DNA of 64,000 bases from CAVTWH01 sp963738365 (GCA_963738365.1 CAVTWH010000010.1:1240001-1304000); one strand, 5' to 3'; shown: positions 1 to 8,786, counted from the first letter of the stretch. Notes: generated by a model not told the origin, from the sequence alone. Made by a program: numbers and translations.

Positions 1-1209
1 ACCCTGGACCGCCCGGCCCCCGAGGGCGGCGACGGTCCGGGTGACCCCCCGCTGCCCCCGTCCCCGACCGCGAAGCGCCGGGACCCGTTGTGGGCCAAGC
101 TCGCCGTCATCGTCGGCGCCGTCCTGCTGCTGACCGCCGGCGGTTCGGTGGCGCTGCTCAAGGTCGGCGAGCACGCGGCCACCGGATCGGTGCACAAGGT
201 GGACGTCCCGTCGATCGGCAAGGACGTCAACGGCGAGGACCGGCACGTCACCATCACCGGCGCCAAGAACATCCTGCTGCTGGGCATCGACCCGCGCGGC
301 CAGGAGTCGGCGGTGGAGGACGGCATCCGGCCGGACTCGATCATCATCCTGCACATCAACGCCGCGCACACGGCCGCGTACCTGGTCTCGCTGCCCAGGG
401 ACACCCGGGTGGCGATTCCGGCCAAGACCGGTCCGGGCACCCCGCAGGGCGCCGTCACGGCCAAGATCAATGCTGCCTTCGACCGGGGCGCCCAGGGGCT
501 GACCGGCGATGCGGCGCTCTCCGCCGGGCTGGACCTGCTGGTCCGTACCATCCAGCGGGATTTTGAGATCAACTTCGACGCCGCCGGCATCGTGGACTTC
601 TCCGGCTTCAAGGACCTGGTCGACTACATCGGCGGCGTGCACATGTACGTCGACGAGGACGTCAAGTCCATCCACGTCGGCCGGGACGCCGAGGGCAAGA
701 TCGTCGTTCCCGGCATGCGCCAGTCCAGGGACTTCATGCACGTGTACCCGATCCCCGGCGTGACCCCCGTCGAATACACCAAGGGCTGGCACGACTTCGC
801 CGGCTGGGAGGCGCTCGACTACTGCCGCCAGCGGCACGTGCTGGAGCTGAACGACGGCGACTACGGCCGCCAGCGCCACCAGCAGCAGTTCCTCAAGGCG
901 GTGTTCGGCAAGATCGCCAACGAGTACCTGGGCAACCCGATCAAGCTGGCCGGAGTGGTCAGCAAGGTCGGGGACACGATGACCGTCTCCGACGGCGGCA
1001 TCAGCCTGGCCGACTGGGTGTACGCCATGCGTGGCATCGGTACCGACGGCCTGGTCACCATGAAGACCAACGGCGGCACCTTCAACTCCAGCGCCGACGG
1101 CACCTATGAGCTGCTCACGCCGGAGTCGCTGGAGATGCTGGCCGCGGTGCGCGACGACGCCATGGGCGCCTGGGCCGACGGCCACCCGAACTACGTGTCC
1201 ACCGACTGA
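1..1209 (+). CDS. LytR-CpsA-Psr (LCP) family cell-wall ligase, 5' partial
   Basis: LCP proteins transfer undecaprenyl-linked glycopolymers onto peptidoglycan at the outer face of the membrane. The frame is open from the first base, so the N-terminus lies outside the window. A proline-rich cytoplasmic stretch ends in KRRDP, one membrane segment follows (about codons 34-52), then the extracellular LCP domain. Seen there: ILLLGIDPRG, RPDSIIILHI, LPRDTRV, KINAAFDRG and the basic RQRHVLELND / YGRQRHQQQ segments that bind the lipid pyrophosphate. A second LCP gene lies about 270 bp downstream in the same direction, a common tandem in actinobacteria. TTG at 88 would be an internal start that loses the cytoplasmic tail, so I extend to the edge. 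Which polymer is attached cannot be told. Confidence 0.9.
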   Translation, partial: TLDRPAPEGGDGPGDPPLPPSPTAKRRDPLWAKLAVIVGAVLLLTAGGSVALLKVGEHAATGSVHKVDVPSIGKDVNGEDRHVTITGAKNILLLGIDPRGQESAVEDGIRPDSIIILHINAAHTAAYLVSLPRDTRVAIPAKTGPGTPQGAVTAKINAAFDRGAQGLTGDAALSAGLDLLVRTIQRDFEINFDAAGIVDFSGFKDLVDYIGGVHMYVDEDVKSIHVGRDAEGKIVVPGMRQSRDFMHVYPIPGVTPVEYTKGWHDFAGWEALDYCRQRHVLELNDGDYGRQRHQQQFLKAVFGKIANEYLGNPIKLAGVVSKVGDTMTVSDGGISLADWVYAMRGIGTDGLVTMKTNGGTFNSSADGTYELLTPESLEMLAAVRDDAMGAWADGHPNYVSTD

Positions 1210-1248
1210 GGTCACCCGACTGAGGTCACCCGACTGAGGTCACCCGAC
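1207..1248. repeat. Three tandem 14-bp repeats behind the first LCP gene
   Basis: The unit TGAGGTCACCCGAC is repeated three times head to tail, with a degenerate fourth start (TGTGGCCACC). It overlaps the stop codon of the upstream LCP gene and lies about 50 bp before a TATGGT -10 element (1300-1305) of the next gene. It could be a regulator-binding array or simple slippage. Confidence 0.7.
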
Positions 1249-1478
1249 TGTGGCCACCGGCCTGGTCGGGATACCCGCAAAAGAGACGAAATCCTCGCGT
1301 ATGGTGTGTCGAGGGGCAATCGACTGCCCCGCGGCGCCCCTCGGGAGGAACCACGGCCATCCAAGGCGACCTCGCGCACCCGGTACCCGACCCGTCCGGG
1401 TACGGTCGCCTGCCGCCCGACCGGCACCCCGCCAACCGCCGGCGCCGCCGCCCGCGCTCAGCGCTGGTCATCGGCGTC

Positions 1479-2441
1479 GTGCTGGCCCTGCTCGCGGTGG
1501 CCGGTATCGGCGGCGTGGCGTTCCTGGTGCACCGCTACGACTCCGCCGTGCACCGTGCGCCGCTGCTGGACGACCACGCCCGCGCCGACCGCGACAGCGG
1601 GCTGCTCACCGTCCACGGTCCGCTCAACTACCTGCTGCTCGGCTCCGACCAGCGACCGGACAACCCGGCCAACGGGGAGCGTTCGGACACGATCATCCTC
1701 GCCCACATCCCGGCCGGCCTGGACAAGGCGTACCTCATCTCCATCCCCCGGGACCTGATGGTGGACATCCCGGCCGACCCGGACACCCGGTTCGGCGGCG
1801 GTACGGACAAGATCAACGCGGCGTTCGACCACGGTGGCGGCGGCTTCGGCGGGTTCCAACTGCTCTCCCGTACCCTCACCGCGGCCACCGGGGTCAAGTT
1901 CGACGGTGCGGCGATCATCGACTTCACCGGCCTGCAGCGGGTGGTCAGCCTGCTCGGCGGCGTCGACATGTGCCTCGACCAGCCCACCACCTCCATCCAC
2001 ACAGGTGCCGTCTACCACACCGGCTGCCAGCACCTGGCCCCCTGGCAGGCGCTGGACTACGTCCGCCAGCGCGAGGACCTGCCCGCCGGCGACTTCGACC
2101 GGCAGCGCCACCAGCAGCAACTGCTCAAGGCCATGCTGGTCAAGGCCAGTAGCCAGGGGCTGACCGGCAACCCGGTCAAACTCGACCAGCTGCTCGAAGC
2201 GATGGGCAGCTCGCTCACCGTGGATACCAACGGGGTGGCGCTGTCCGCCCTGGTGTACTCCATGCGCGGTCTGGGCGCCGGCGACCTGGTCGGGGTACGC
2301 CTGCCCGCGTACCCCGCCGACCAGGACGGCATCAGCTGGGTGTTCGCCGACAAGGCCGCCACCGGCCTCTACCGCGCGATCGCGCACGACACCGTGGACG
2401 ACTGGCTGGCCGCCAACCCCACCTGGCGCAACTCCATCTGA
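1479..2441 (+). CDS. LytR-CpsA-Psr (LCP) family cell-wall ligase
   Basis: Second LCP paralogue with the same motifs: YLLLGSDQRPDN, RSDTIILAHI, SIPRDLMVDIP, KINAAFDHGGG, YVRQRED and FDRQRHQQQLLK. A membrane segment occupies the first ~18 residues from GTG 1479. That start is suspicious because an in-frame, high-GC3 reading continues upstream to 1353 and supplies a normal proline-rich cytoplasmic tail ending in an Arg cluster (about 1440-1455). A ribosome site GGGAGGA (1343-1349) precedes ACG at 1353, not ATG/GTG/TTG. The true N-terminus is therefore probably near 1353, with an ACG start or a miscalled ATG. Role: attachment of a glycopolymer to peptidoglycan, probably overlapping with the upstream paralogue. 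Confidence 0.9.
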   Translation: MLALLAVAGIGGVAFLVHRYDSAVHRAPLLDDHARADRDSGLLTVHGPLNYLLLGSDQRPDNPANGERSDTIILAHIPAGLDKAYLISIPRDLMVDIPADPDTRFGGGTDKINAAFDHGGGGFGGFQLLSRTLTAATGVKFDGAAIIDFTGLQRVVSLLGGVDMCLDQPTTSIHTGAVYHTGCQHLAPWQALDYVRQREDLPAGDFDRQRHQQQLLKAMLVKASSQGLTGNPVKLDQLLEAMGSSLTVDTNGVALSALVYSMRGLGAGDLVGVRLPAYPADQDGISWVFADKAATGLYRAIAHDTVDDWLAANPTWRNSI

Positions 2442-2518
2442 GCAGCTGCGGCACCGGGCCGGCGCGCACCGCGACGCGGCCGGAGGCGAACTGCCCGGAG
2501 TACCGGTCGGGCGGGTCT

Positions 2519-2524
2519 TATGCT
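2519..2524 (+). promoter_or_regulatory. -10 element TATGCT, near-leaderless promoter
   Basis: TATGCT ends 7 bases before ATG 2532, placing transcription start at about 2531, so the rhodanese mRNA has essentially no leader. This picks ATG 2532 over ATG 2520. Confidence 0.6.
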
Positions 2525-2531
2525 GGCCGTC

Positions 2532-2858
2532 ATGCGCATCCCGGCCGTGCTCTCCGCCGACCTGCCCGACGACTGCCAGCTCATCGACGTCCGTGAGGAC
2601 GAGGAGTGGACGGCCGGGCACGCGCCCAGCGCCGTGCACCTGCCCATGTCGCAGCTACCGGCGCGGATCGAGGAGATCCCGACCGACGGCGACGTGGTGG
2701 TGCTGTGCCGCTCCGGCGCCCGCTCCGCCCAGGTGGTGGCGTACCTGCTGCACAACGGCTGGGGCAACGTCCGCAACCTCTCCGACGGCATGGTCGGCTG
2801 GGCGCTGTCCGGCCGCCCGCTGGTGAGCGAGGACGGTCGTGACCCGGAAGTCTGGTGA
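2532..2858 (+). CDS. Rhodanese-like domain protein
   Basis: A single cytoplasmic rhodanese domain of about 108 residues, a fold that moves sulfane sulfur through a persulfide on its active cysteine. Visible are the N-terminal DVREDEEW motif, the GHAPSAVHLP turn and the active-site loop CRSGARS, which keeps the catalytic Cys and the Arg-rich cradle. No second domain is present. ATG 2532 is chosen because a TATGCT -10 element sits immediately upstream; ATG 2520 would lie inside that element. Its last 20 bp overlap the glycerophosphodiesterase gene, so the two are probably co-transcribed. The physiological sulfur acceptor is unknown. Confidence 0.88.
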   Translation: MRIPAVLSADLPDDCQLIDVREDEEWTAGHAPSAVHLPMSQLPARIEEIPTDGDVVVLCRSGARSAQVVAYLLHNGWGNVRNLSDGMVGWALSGRPLVSEDGRDPEVW

Positions 2859-3651
2859 GCCGCTGGTCTTCGCCCACCGGGGATCGTCGGCCGCGCTGCC
2901 GGAGCACACCCTCGGGGCGTACCTGCGGGCGCTGGACGAAGGCGTCGACGGCCTGGAGTGCGACGTCCGGCTGACCCGCGACGGGCACCTGGTCTGCCTG
3001 CACGACAGCCGCCTGGGGCGCACCAGCGACGGTCGTGGGCTGGTCAGCTTCAAGACCCTCGCGCAGCTGGACGAACTGGACTTCGGCCGGTGGCACCCCG
3101 GGCTGCCGGAGGAGACCGACGAGCTGATCCTGGACCGCGAGCCGGGCGAACCGGCCCGGGTGCTCACCCTCGACCGGCTGCTCACCGTGGCCCGCCAGGC
3201 CGGCCGCCCGATCCGCCTGCTGATCGAGACCAAACACCCCACCCGGTACGGCGAGGAGGTGGAGCAGGCGCTGGTGGCCCTGCTGCGCCGGCACGACCTG
3301 GACCGCCCGGATCCGGACGGGGTGCACGTCACCGTGATGTCCTTCGCCTACTCGGCGGTACGCCGCTGTCGCCGGCTCGCCCCCCAACTGCCCACGGTGC
3401 TGCTCATGGAGTTCCTGCCGCCCTGGCACCGGGGCGGCAAACTGCCCACCGGGGTGCACATCGCCGGCCCCGGGGTACGCCTGCTGCGCGCCCACCCCCG
3501 GCTGCCCGCCCGGCTGCGCGAGCGCGGCAACGACTGCTACGTCTGGACCGTCAACACCGCCACCGACCTGGAACTGGCCCGCGAGGCCGGAGTCACCGCC
3601 ATCATCACCGACCGGCCCGCCTTCGTCCTCAGCCAACTCGGCCGCGACTGA
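2839..3651 (+). CDS. Glycerophosphodiester phosphodiesterase
   Basis: GDPD family TIM-barrel enzyme that splits glycerophosphodiesters (phospholipid deacylation products) into glycerol-3-phosphate and an alcohol. The catalytic signature is intact at the N-terminus: FAHRGSS (His-Arg), PEHT with the metal-binding Glu, GLECDVRLTRDG with the metal Glu/Asp pair, and LHD with the second catalytic His. ETKHP is the further metal/substrate strand, and the terminal WTVNT...GVTAIITDRP matches the usual barrel end. At 270 residues it is the normal bacterial length. No signal peptide is seen, so it is probably cytosolic. GTG 2839 overlaps the rhodanese gene by 20 bp, suggesting translational coupling. 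Confidence 0.93.
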   Translation: MTRKSGEPLVFAHRGSSAALPEHTLGAYLRALDEGVDGLECDVRLTRDGHLVCLHDSRLGRTSDGRGLVSFKTLAQLDELDFGRWHPGLPEETDELILDREPGEPARVLTLDRLLTVARQAGRPIRLLIETKHPTRYGEEVEQALVALLRRHDLDRPDPDGVHVTVMSFAYSAVRRCRRLAPQLPTVLLMEFLPPWHRGGKLPTGVHIAGPGVRLLRAHPRLPARLRERGNDCYVWTVNTATDLELAREAGVTAIITDRPAFVLSQLGRD

Positions 3652-3748
3652 CCCGGACCGCCGGATTGCGTCGGGGTTGTGACATCGACGCGGCGCGACG
3701 GACAGCCGGGGTGTCGCGGTCCGGGGCGGACCCGGCAGACTCACAGGG

Positions 3749-5230
3749 GTGACCACCATCCCGGGGAGCGCGGAGCTGATCGCCGAGCTGACTGCGTTCA
3801 ACGAGATGGTCAATTCGGGCGACTCCGGCCTGCCCGCGGTGGACCGGGCGGTCGCGGTGCTACGCCGGTTCACCGGCGCGGTCGGAGCCTCCTATGTGGA
3901 GTACGGCTCGGCCGGCGGCCGGGTGGTGGCCACCGACGGGCTCTCCGACTTCGCCCGTGGCCGCCGCGTCGACCCCGGCGAGCCGGCGAACGTGGCGCTG
4001 CTGGGCCAGGGCCGGCTCATCGAAGCCGCCGTCCGCGAGCTGCCGCACCCGCTCTCCGACCAGCTGCGGGTGCACGGCGCCGGCCGGATGCTGGCCAGCC
4101 GGGTGGAGCTGGGCGACCACCTGGTCGGCTCGCTGCAGATCTACTTCCCCGACCCGGACGGGCGCTGCACCGCCGAGCAGCGCGCCCTGGTCGTCTTCTT
4201 CGCCTCCCTCCTCGCCCACCTCTACGGGGACAACCGCGGGCTGCCCGTCTACGCCGACACCCCGGCCGCCGGTACCCTCGCCGACGCCGCGGCCGTGGTG
4301 GACCGGGAGGGGACGGTGCTGTCGTTCAACTCGGCCGCCGCCCGGGCGCTGGGCGAGCCGGTGGGTACCGTGATGGGCCGCCGGTTGCCGCTGCCGCTGC
4401 CGGCCAACGGGCAGATCATCGACCACCAGCTGGCCGACGGCCGATGGCTGCAACTGCTCGGGACGGATCTGCCCGGGACCGACGCGCGGATCGTCACGCT
4501 GCGCGACACCACCGAGGCGCACCGCAAGGAGCAGGCCCGGGACCTGTTCGTCACGGTCACCAGCCACGAGCTGCGTACCCCGGTGACGGTCATCAAGGGG
4601 TACGCCGACACGCTGGTCAATCACTGGGACTACCTGGATGAGCCGGCCCGCCGGGAGGCGGCCACCCGGCTCGGTCAGCGCGCCGGGGAGCTGGCCCGGC
4701 TGGTGGAGCGGCTGCTCACTGCCGTGGGCGACGGTTCGGTGCTGGCGCAGCGTCGGGTCGGGGCGCCGTTCGACCTGGCCGACGCGCTGCTCGGTGCGGT
4801 CGACGAGCTCCCCGCCGAGCTGCGCAGGCGGACCCGGCTCGGGCTGCCCGGCGAACTGCCGAAGGCCCTGGGCGACCGGGCCAGCATCGCCACCGTCCTT
4901 TCCGAACTGGTCACCAACGCGGCCAAGTACTCCCCGGACGGCACGCCGGTCGAGGTGACCGGCTTCGCCGACCCGGGCACCGTCGGGTTCGTCGTCGCCG
5001 ACCGCGGAGTGGGCGTGCGCTCCGAGCATGTGGAGCGCGCCTTCGAACGGTTCTGGCAGGCCGAGAGTGGCGACCAGCGCCAGTACGGCGGGGTGGGGCT
5101 GGGACTCTACCTGGTCCGGCGGATGGTGGAACGGCAGAACGGATGGGTTTCCTTACGTCCGCGCGATCAAGGCGGTACCGTCGCAGAAGTACGACTTCCG
5201 CGGGCGGATGCGGGTCCAGGGGAGGAATGA
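3749..5230 (+). CDS. Sensor histidine kinase with GAF/PAS-like input
   Basis: Cytosolic kinase of 493 residues with no membrane segment. Residues ~20-165 look like a GAF-type sensor and ~165-255 like a PAS fold (VVDREGTVLSFNSAAARALGEP). HisKA follows with phospho-acceptor His in VTSHELRTPVTVIKGYADT. The ATPase domain shows the N box (LVTNAAKYSPDG), G1 (VADRGVGV) and G2 (YGGVGLGLYLV). GTG 3749 is preceded by CAGACT at 3736-3741, a weak -10 placed as in the leaderless promoters here. The next gene, an RsbW-like ATPase, begins 2 bp after the stop and is probably co-transcribed. No response regulator is adjacent, so the partner is unknown. Confidence 0.9.
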   Translation: MTTIPGSAELIAELTAFNEMVNSGDSGLPAVDRAVAVLRRFTGAVGASYVEYGSAGGRVVATDGLSDFARGRRVDPGEPANVALLGQGRLIEAAVRELPHPLSDQLRVHGAGRMLASRVELGDHLVGSLQIYFPDPDGRCTAEQRALVVFFASLLAHLYGDNRGLPVYADTPAAGTLADAAAVVDREGTVLSFNSAAARALGEPVGTVMGRRLPLPLPANGQIIDHQLADGRWLQLLGTDLPGTDARIVTLRDTTEAHRKEQARDLFVTVTSHELRTPVTVIKGYADTLVNHWDYLDEPARREAATRLGQRAGELARLVERLLTAVGDGSVLAQRRVGAPFDLADALLGAVDELPAELRRRTRLGLPGELPKALGDRASIATVLSELVTNAAKYSPDGTPVEVTGFADPGTVGFVVADRGVGVRSEHVERAFERFWQAESGDQRQYGGVGLGLYLVRRMVERQNGWVSLRPRDQGGTVAEVRLPRADAGPGEE

Positions 5231-5231
5231 C

Positions 5232-5654
5232 GTGGTGACGGCCGTGGCAGAGCGCGCCTGGGTGGTGGTGGTCCCGCACCACGCCCGCGGCGCCCGGCTG
5301 GCCCGCCACCGGTTGACCCGGGAACTGTCCGAATCGGTCGGCCCCGATCTGCTCGCCGACGTCGTCGCGGTGGTCGGGGAGCTGGTCAGCAACGCCATCC
5401 GGCACGCCCGCCCGCTCCCCGGAGACGTGGTCCGGGTGGCCTGGCGGGTACGCGCCGAACGCGCCCGGTACATCGTGGACGTCCGGGTCACCGACGGCGG
5501 CGGCGACCCGGAGACGCCCCGGGAACGCTGCGCCGGCCCGGAGGCGGTGGACGGCCGGGGCCTGGCGATCGTGGCTGCGCTGGCCGACCGGTGGGGCGTC
5601 GAGCGCGACGGGCTGGGCCAGAGCGTGTGGGCGGAGCTGTCCACGGCGGCCTGA
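5232..5654 (+). CDS. RsbW-like serine kinase / ATP-binding protein
   Basis: Stand-alone GHKL ATPase of about 140 residues, the type that acts as anti-sigma factor kinase or regulatory ATPase in actinobacteria. The N box reads VGELVSNAIRHARP, DVRVTDGGG is the G1-like segment and GRGLAIVAALADRWG is the G2 motif. GTG 5232 (or the adjacent GTG 5235) is preceded by GGGGAGGA. The start is 2 bp from the stop of the histidine kinase, so the pair is an operon; the kinase may feed a partner-switch rather than a classical response regulator. That link is inference. No anti-anti-sigma or sigma gene is visible nearby. Confidence 0.82.
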   Translation: MVTAVAERAWVVVVPHHARGARLARHRLTRELSESVGPDLLADVVAVVGELVSNAIRHARPLPGDVVRVAWRVRAERARYIVDVRVTDGGGDPETPRERCAGPEAVDGRGLAIVAALADRWGVERDGLGQSVWAELSTAA

Positions 5655-5664
5655 CCACTGGCCG

Positions 5665-5670
5665 TACAGT
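5665..5670 (+). promoter_or_regulatory. -10 element TACAGT, leaderless promoter
   Basis: TACAGT lies exactly six bases before GTG 5677, so the predicted transcription start coincides with the G of the start codon. Confidence 0.65.
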
Positions 5671-5676
5671 ACGGAC

Positions 5677-6543
5677 GTGAGCAAGCGACGCAAGCAGGGT
5701 AGCGCCACGCCCCGACAGCGGGAGATGTTCTCGGTCCGCCCGTTCGCCGGCCTGGTGGACGAGACCGAGTGGATCGCCCTGCGCGAGCTGGTCCCCGCCG
5801 CCTCCGCCCCGCTGCGCCTGGCACCGGACGTCGCCGAGCAGTTCGGCGACGTCCCGGTCACCCTGGCCACCGTGCTGCCGATGGCCATGCCGGCGCTGCG
5901 CAAGCCGGACGGCCGGGTCTTCCTGGGCCTGCAGCGGCACGTCCAGTCCGGTGACTTCTCCCGCGACCTGGCGGTGGCGCTGGCCAGCGCGCTGGACTGC
6001 GAGCCGGGCCAGCCGGTGCCGATCCCGGCGGTCCCCGGCGTCGGGCCGCGGCTACAGGATCTGATCGAGGACGCGCCGCTGGCGGTGACCATGCACGCCG
6101 GTTTCGACTTCTGGCTGGACGAGGGCGCCACCGAGGATACCGAGGTGGCCGCCTCACTGGAGCGGGCCAACTCCTCGCTCTACCCGACCGCCCGGATCGC
6201 CGCCGCGAAGTCCTGCTACTGGACCCGGGTGACGGAGAAGGCGCACGTGCGCTGGGTGCTGCCCGACGACGAGGACACCGCGCTGGACGCGCTGTCCCGG
6301 CTGGCCGCCGGTGGCGACCTGGTACTCGGGCCGGACACCCGGTTCGCCGGCATGTTCCGCGCCTGCGGCCGGCTGGTCCCGGTCTGGGACGTGCCGCGCG
6401 ACGCGGAGCCGGCCGAGTGGGAGGCGCCGGTGGCGGACCTGGCCAAGCGGCTCGCCGACGCGCTCGCGGTGGACGCCGCGCTGACCTCCGCCGAGCGCCG
6501 CGCCCGGCAGGGCCTGCTCGGCCGTCAGGTCACCCTGCGCTGA
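5677..6543 (+). CDS. DUF5926 family protein
   Basis: Soluble 288-residue protein conserved in actinobacteria and often mislabelled as a SecA-related protein. I recognise the family from the lysine/arginine-rich start MSKRRKQGSATPRQRE, the 'FAGL.DE.EWIALRELVPAA' segment and the central LPMAMPALRKPDGR block; no catalytic motif is evident. There is no signal peptide or membrane helix. GTG 5677 is fixed by the leaderless promoter directly upstream. The gene is transcribed alone. Function is unknown. Confidence is high that the gene is real and moderate for the family name. Confidence 0.82.
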   Translation: MSKRRKQGSATPRQREMFSVRPFAGLVDETEWIALRELVPAASAPLRLAPDVAEQFGDVPVTLATVLPMAMPALRKPDGRVFLGLQRHVQSGDFSRDLAVALASALDCEPGQPVPIPAVPGVGPRLQDLIEDAPLAVTMHAGFDFWLDEGATEDTEVAASLERANSSLYPTARIAAAKSCYWTRVTEKAHVRWVLPDDEDTALDALSRLAAGGDLVLGPDTRFAGMFRACGRLVPVWDVPRDAEPAEWEAPVADLAKRLADALAVDAALTSAERRARQGLLGRQVTLR

Positions 6544-6585
6544 CCCGGGGCGCCCACGGCTGCTGCGGCGACCGGGGTCGTCGGC

Positions 6586-7773
6586 TCAGCGGAGCGGGTC
6601 GCGGGACAGCGGGCAGCACAGCGACCGGGGGCCGCCGCGGCGGGAGCGCAGCTCGCCGGCCGGACCGGTGAGTACCTCCACCCCGGCCCGCTCCAGCTCG
6701 GCATTGGTCTGCGCGGAGCGCTCGAAGGCCAGACAGGTACCGGGCGCCAGGGCCAGCACGTTGCCCGCGTTGTCCCACTGTCCGCGCCCGCCGGGCACCG
6801 GGTCCAGTGCGGTCTCCAGTACCCGCAGCCGGTCCAGCCCGAGCGCCTGGGCGGCCACGGTCAGCAGCGGACGGGGCGCGCGGATCTCCGGCTCGCCGTC
6901 GGGGCCGGCGGTCAGCTGGTAGGCGACCAGCTCCTCGGCCGCCCGCCCGGGAGTGACCACCAGGTCCACGTCGACGAAGGTGCACAGCGCGTCCAGGTGG
7001 GTGCGCCCGCCGCGGGACGGCAGCGGGGCCACCAGGACGGTGTGCGCAGCACCGCTGGCCAGTACCTCCCGGCTGAGCCGCTCGGCGGCGGCCGCGGTGG
7101 TGAAGCCGCCCACGCCGATGGCGACCACGCCCGGCCCGGGCAGCAGGACGTCGCCGCCGGCCAGCGGCTCCTGGCCGGGGCGGTGCAGCAGCGGCGTGCC
7201 AAGGAACCGCGGGTGCCAGCGCAGCACCGTGTCGATCAGGGTGCTCTCCCGGTACCGGGCCGGGCCGGTCAGGCTGGCCACCGCGACCCGGTCGGCGACC
7301 ACGGCTGCGGTGTCCCGGACCAGGACGGCGTTGGGCAGCGGCTGGACCACCCGGGCCGCCGGGTCGAGCAGCGTGTAGACCAGGCCGTCGCCGGTACGCA
7401 GCTCGGCCTGGGTGAGGCCGCCGAGCAGGGTGCCGGCCAGGCCGGCGTCGTCGAGGTAGGACAGGTAGCCGGCCAGCCGGCGGTGCAGGGCGGTGCCGAG
7501 GCGGGGGTCGGCCAGCAGGGTGTCCACCAGTTCGGCGCGGGCCTGCCCGACGGCCAGCACCTCGGCCAGCAGGTCGGCCAGGTAGAGCACCTCGACGCCG
7601 TGGGCGCGCAGCAGCGCCGTGAATCTGTCATGCTCCTCCTGGGCGCGGGCGACCCAGGGCAGTCCGGGAAAGAGCAGGTCGGCGTCGTCGCGCAGTCGGG
7701 CCAGCTCCGGGCCCGGGCGGTGTACCAGGACGCTGCGCAGCCGGCCGACCTCGCTGTCGACGGTTTGCAGCAC
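6586..7773 (-). CDS. Arginine deiminase homologue with altered active site
   Basis: Overall fold and length (395 residues) match arginine deiminase, which hydrolyses arginine to citrulline and ammonia. Recognisable are VGRLRSVLVHRPGPEL, the LLFPGLPWV..AQEEHD block, PLPNAVLVRD (keeps the substrate Asp), GGDVL, THLD (catalytic His259 and Asp261) and TNAELERAGVEVLTG. Three usual active-site residues differ. The Glu before GGDVL is Ala205, the Arg of the 'ERT' turn is Phe224, and the nucleophilic Cys of 'RCMSCP' is Ser384 in RSLCCP. Spacing 205-224-259 equals that of the Pseudomonas enzyme (224-243-278), so the alignment is gapless. It is probably not a normal deiminase. GTG 7773 follows a leaderless promoter. 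Confidence 0.8.
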   Translation of the reverse strand: MLQTVDSEVGRLRSVLVHRPGPELARLRDDADLLFPGLPWVARAQEEHDRFTALLRAHGVEVLYLADLLAEVLAVGQARAELVDTLLADPRLGTALHRRLAGYLSYLDDAGLAGTLLGGLTQAELRTGDGLVYTLLDPAARVVQPLPNAVLVRDTAAVVADRVAVASLTGPARYRESTLIDTVLRWHPRFLGTPLLHRPGQEPLAGGDVLLPGPGVVAIGVGGFTTAAAAERLSREVLASGAAHTVLVAPLPSRGGRTHLDALCTFVDVDLVVTPGRAAEELVAYQLTAGPDGEPEIRAPRPLLTVAAQALGLDRLRVLETALDPVPGGRGQWDNAGNVLALAPGTCLAFERSAQTNAELERAGVEVLTGPAGELRSRRGGPRSLCCPLSRDPLR

Positions 7774-7779
7774 GGCGCC

Positions 7780-7785
7780 AGGGTA
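7780..7785 (-). promoter_or_regulatory. -10 element TACCCT, leaderless promoter
   Basis: On the minus strand TACCCT is followed by GGCGCC and then GTG 7773, giving a transcript that begins at the start codon of the deiminase homologue. Confidence 0.6.
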
Positions 7786-7939
7786 GCCCGGTAGAATGGC
7801 GTGAAAGTGGCATTCATCCCAGGTTCACTCGTGTTGAGATCGCATAACAACGCTTCTCAGTAGGCGCGAGACCACCTAGAGTGATGGTGCCCCCCGAGAA
7901 ACAACTGCACAGCGCAGAGAACGCCGGAGGTACCCCCCC

Positions 7940-8617
7940 ATGACCGGAATTCTCGACTCCAGCCTGCTGCGTGGCCCCGCCACGTACAACGGGCGCCGTA
8001 CCGACTCCAACGCCTCGTCGTCGAGTAGTTGGGTCAAGCGCCGCCGTGAGGACCGGGAGCTGCGCCGCGCCGAGCTGGCCCGTGGACGGGCCACCACCCG
8101 GCTGGCGCGCCTCGGCCCCGACTGGCGGATGGTCGACGTCGCCGAACTCGGCCTGCTCAACCCGGACACCTTCCTGGCTATCGGCCCCGGTGGCCTGTTC
8201 TCGGTCTCGGTCAAGGACCAGGGCCGCACCCGCGTCCGGCTGGCCGGCGACGTGGTGCAGATCGACGGCAAGCGCTTCGGCTACGTCGCCGAGGCGCGCA
8301 AGGTGGCCAGCGCCATCAGCGGCGCCCTGTCTGCCACCGCCGGTCAGCACGTCCCGGTCACCCCGGTGGTGGCCTTCGCCGGGACCGGCGCGATCGACGT
8401 GCACGGCGTGCCGAAGGGCGTACCCGTGACCTCTTACCGGGAGCTCGACCATCTGCTGCGCGCCTACGGCGAGCGCATTTCGGTGAACACCGTCGGGAAG
8501 CTCTACGCGATGGCCCGGCACCCTGTGACATGGGTCACCAACGAGGATGCCGACACCGCCGCCAACGGCGCTACCTGGCATTCCCGTGCCGTACCGGGGA
8601 AGGGAACTGTCAAGTAA
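7940..8617 (+). CDS. NERD-like (nuclease-related) domain protein
   Basis: Soluble 225-residue protein. After a basic N-terminal helix (KRRREDRELRRAEL), residues ~60-160 resemble the NERD fold: MVDVAELGLLNPDTFLAIGP, then GGLFSVSVKDQGR..VRLAGD with the conserved lysine of the putative nuclease core, then a KVASAISGAL helix and a PVVAFAG strand. In true NERD proteins this core is related to PD-(D/E)XK nucleases; here the acidic residues are not obvious, so activity is doubtful. ATG 7940 has GGAGG eight bases upstream. A TAGAGT -10 at about 7878-7883 would give a ~50-nt leader. The adjacent genes do not suggest a partner. Confidence 0.7.
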   Translation: MTGILDSSLLRGPATYNGRRTDSNASSSSSWVKRRREDRELRRAELARGRATTRLARLGPDWRMVDVAELGLLNPDTFLAIGPGGLFSVSVKDQGRTRVRLAGDVVQIDGKRFGYVAEARKVASAISGALSATAGQHVPVTPVVAFAGTGAIDVHGVPKGVPVTSYRELDHLLRAYGERISVNTVGKLYAMARHPVTWVTNEDADTAANGATWHSRAVPGKGTVK

Positions 8618-8786
8618 CGCAACGGTCGCACCGGCGGGACTCCGCATCGCTGCACGACTACTGGCCCGTAATGAAACACAGGGTTATCGTTGTGCAGCAC
8701 TGCGTTTTGGGAGGCGCCGGTGGCTCATCTGGAACTGTCCTTTTCGGATACCGCCGGTCACGGCACTCGAGCCAGCCGATGTCGTT

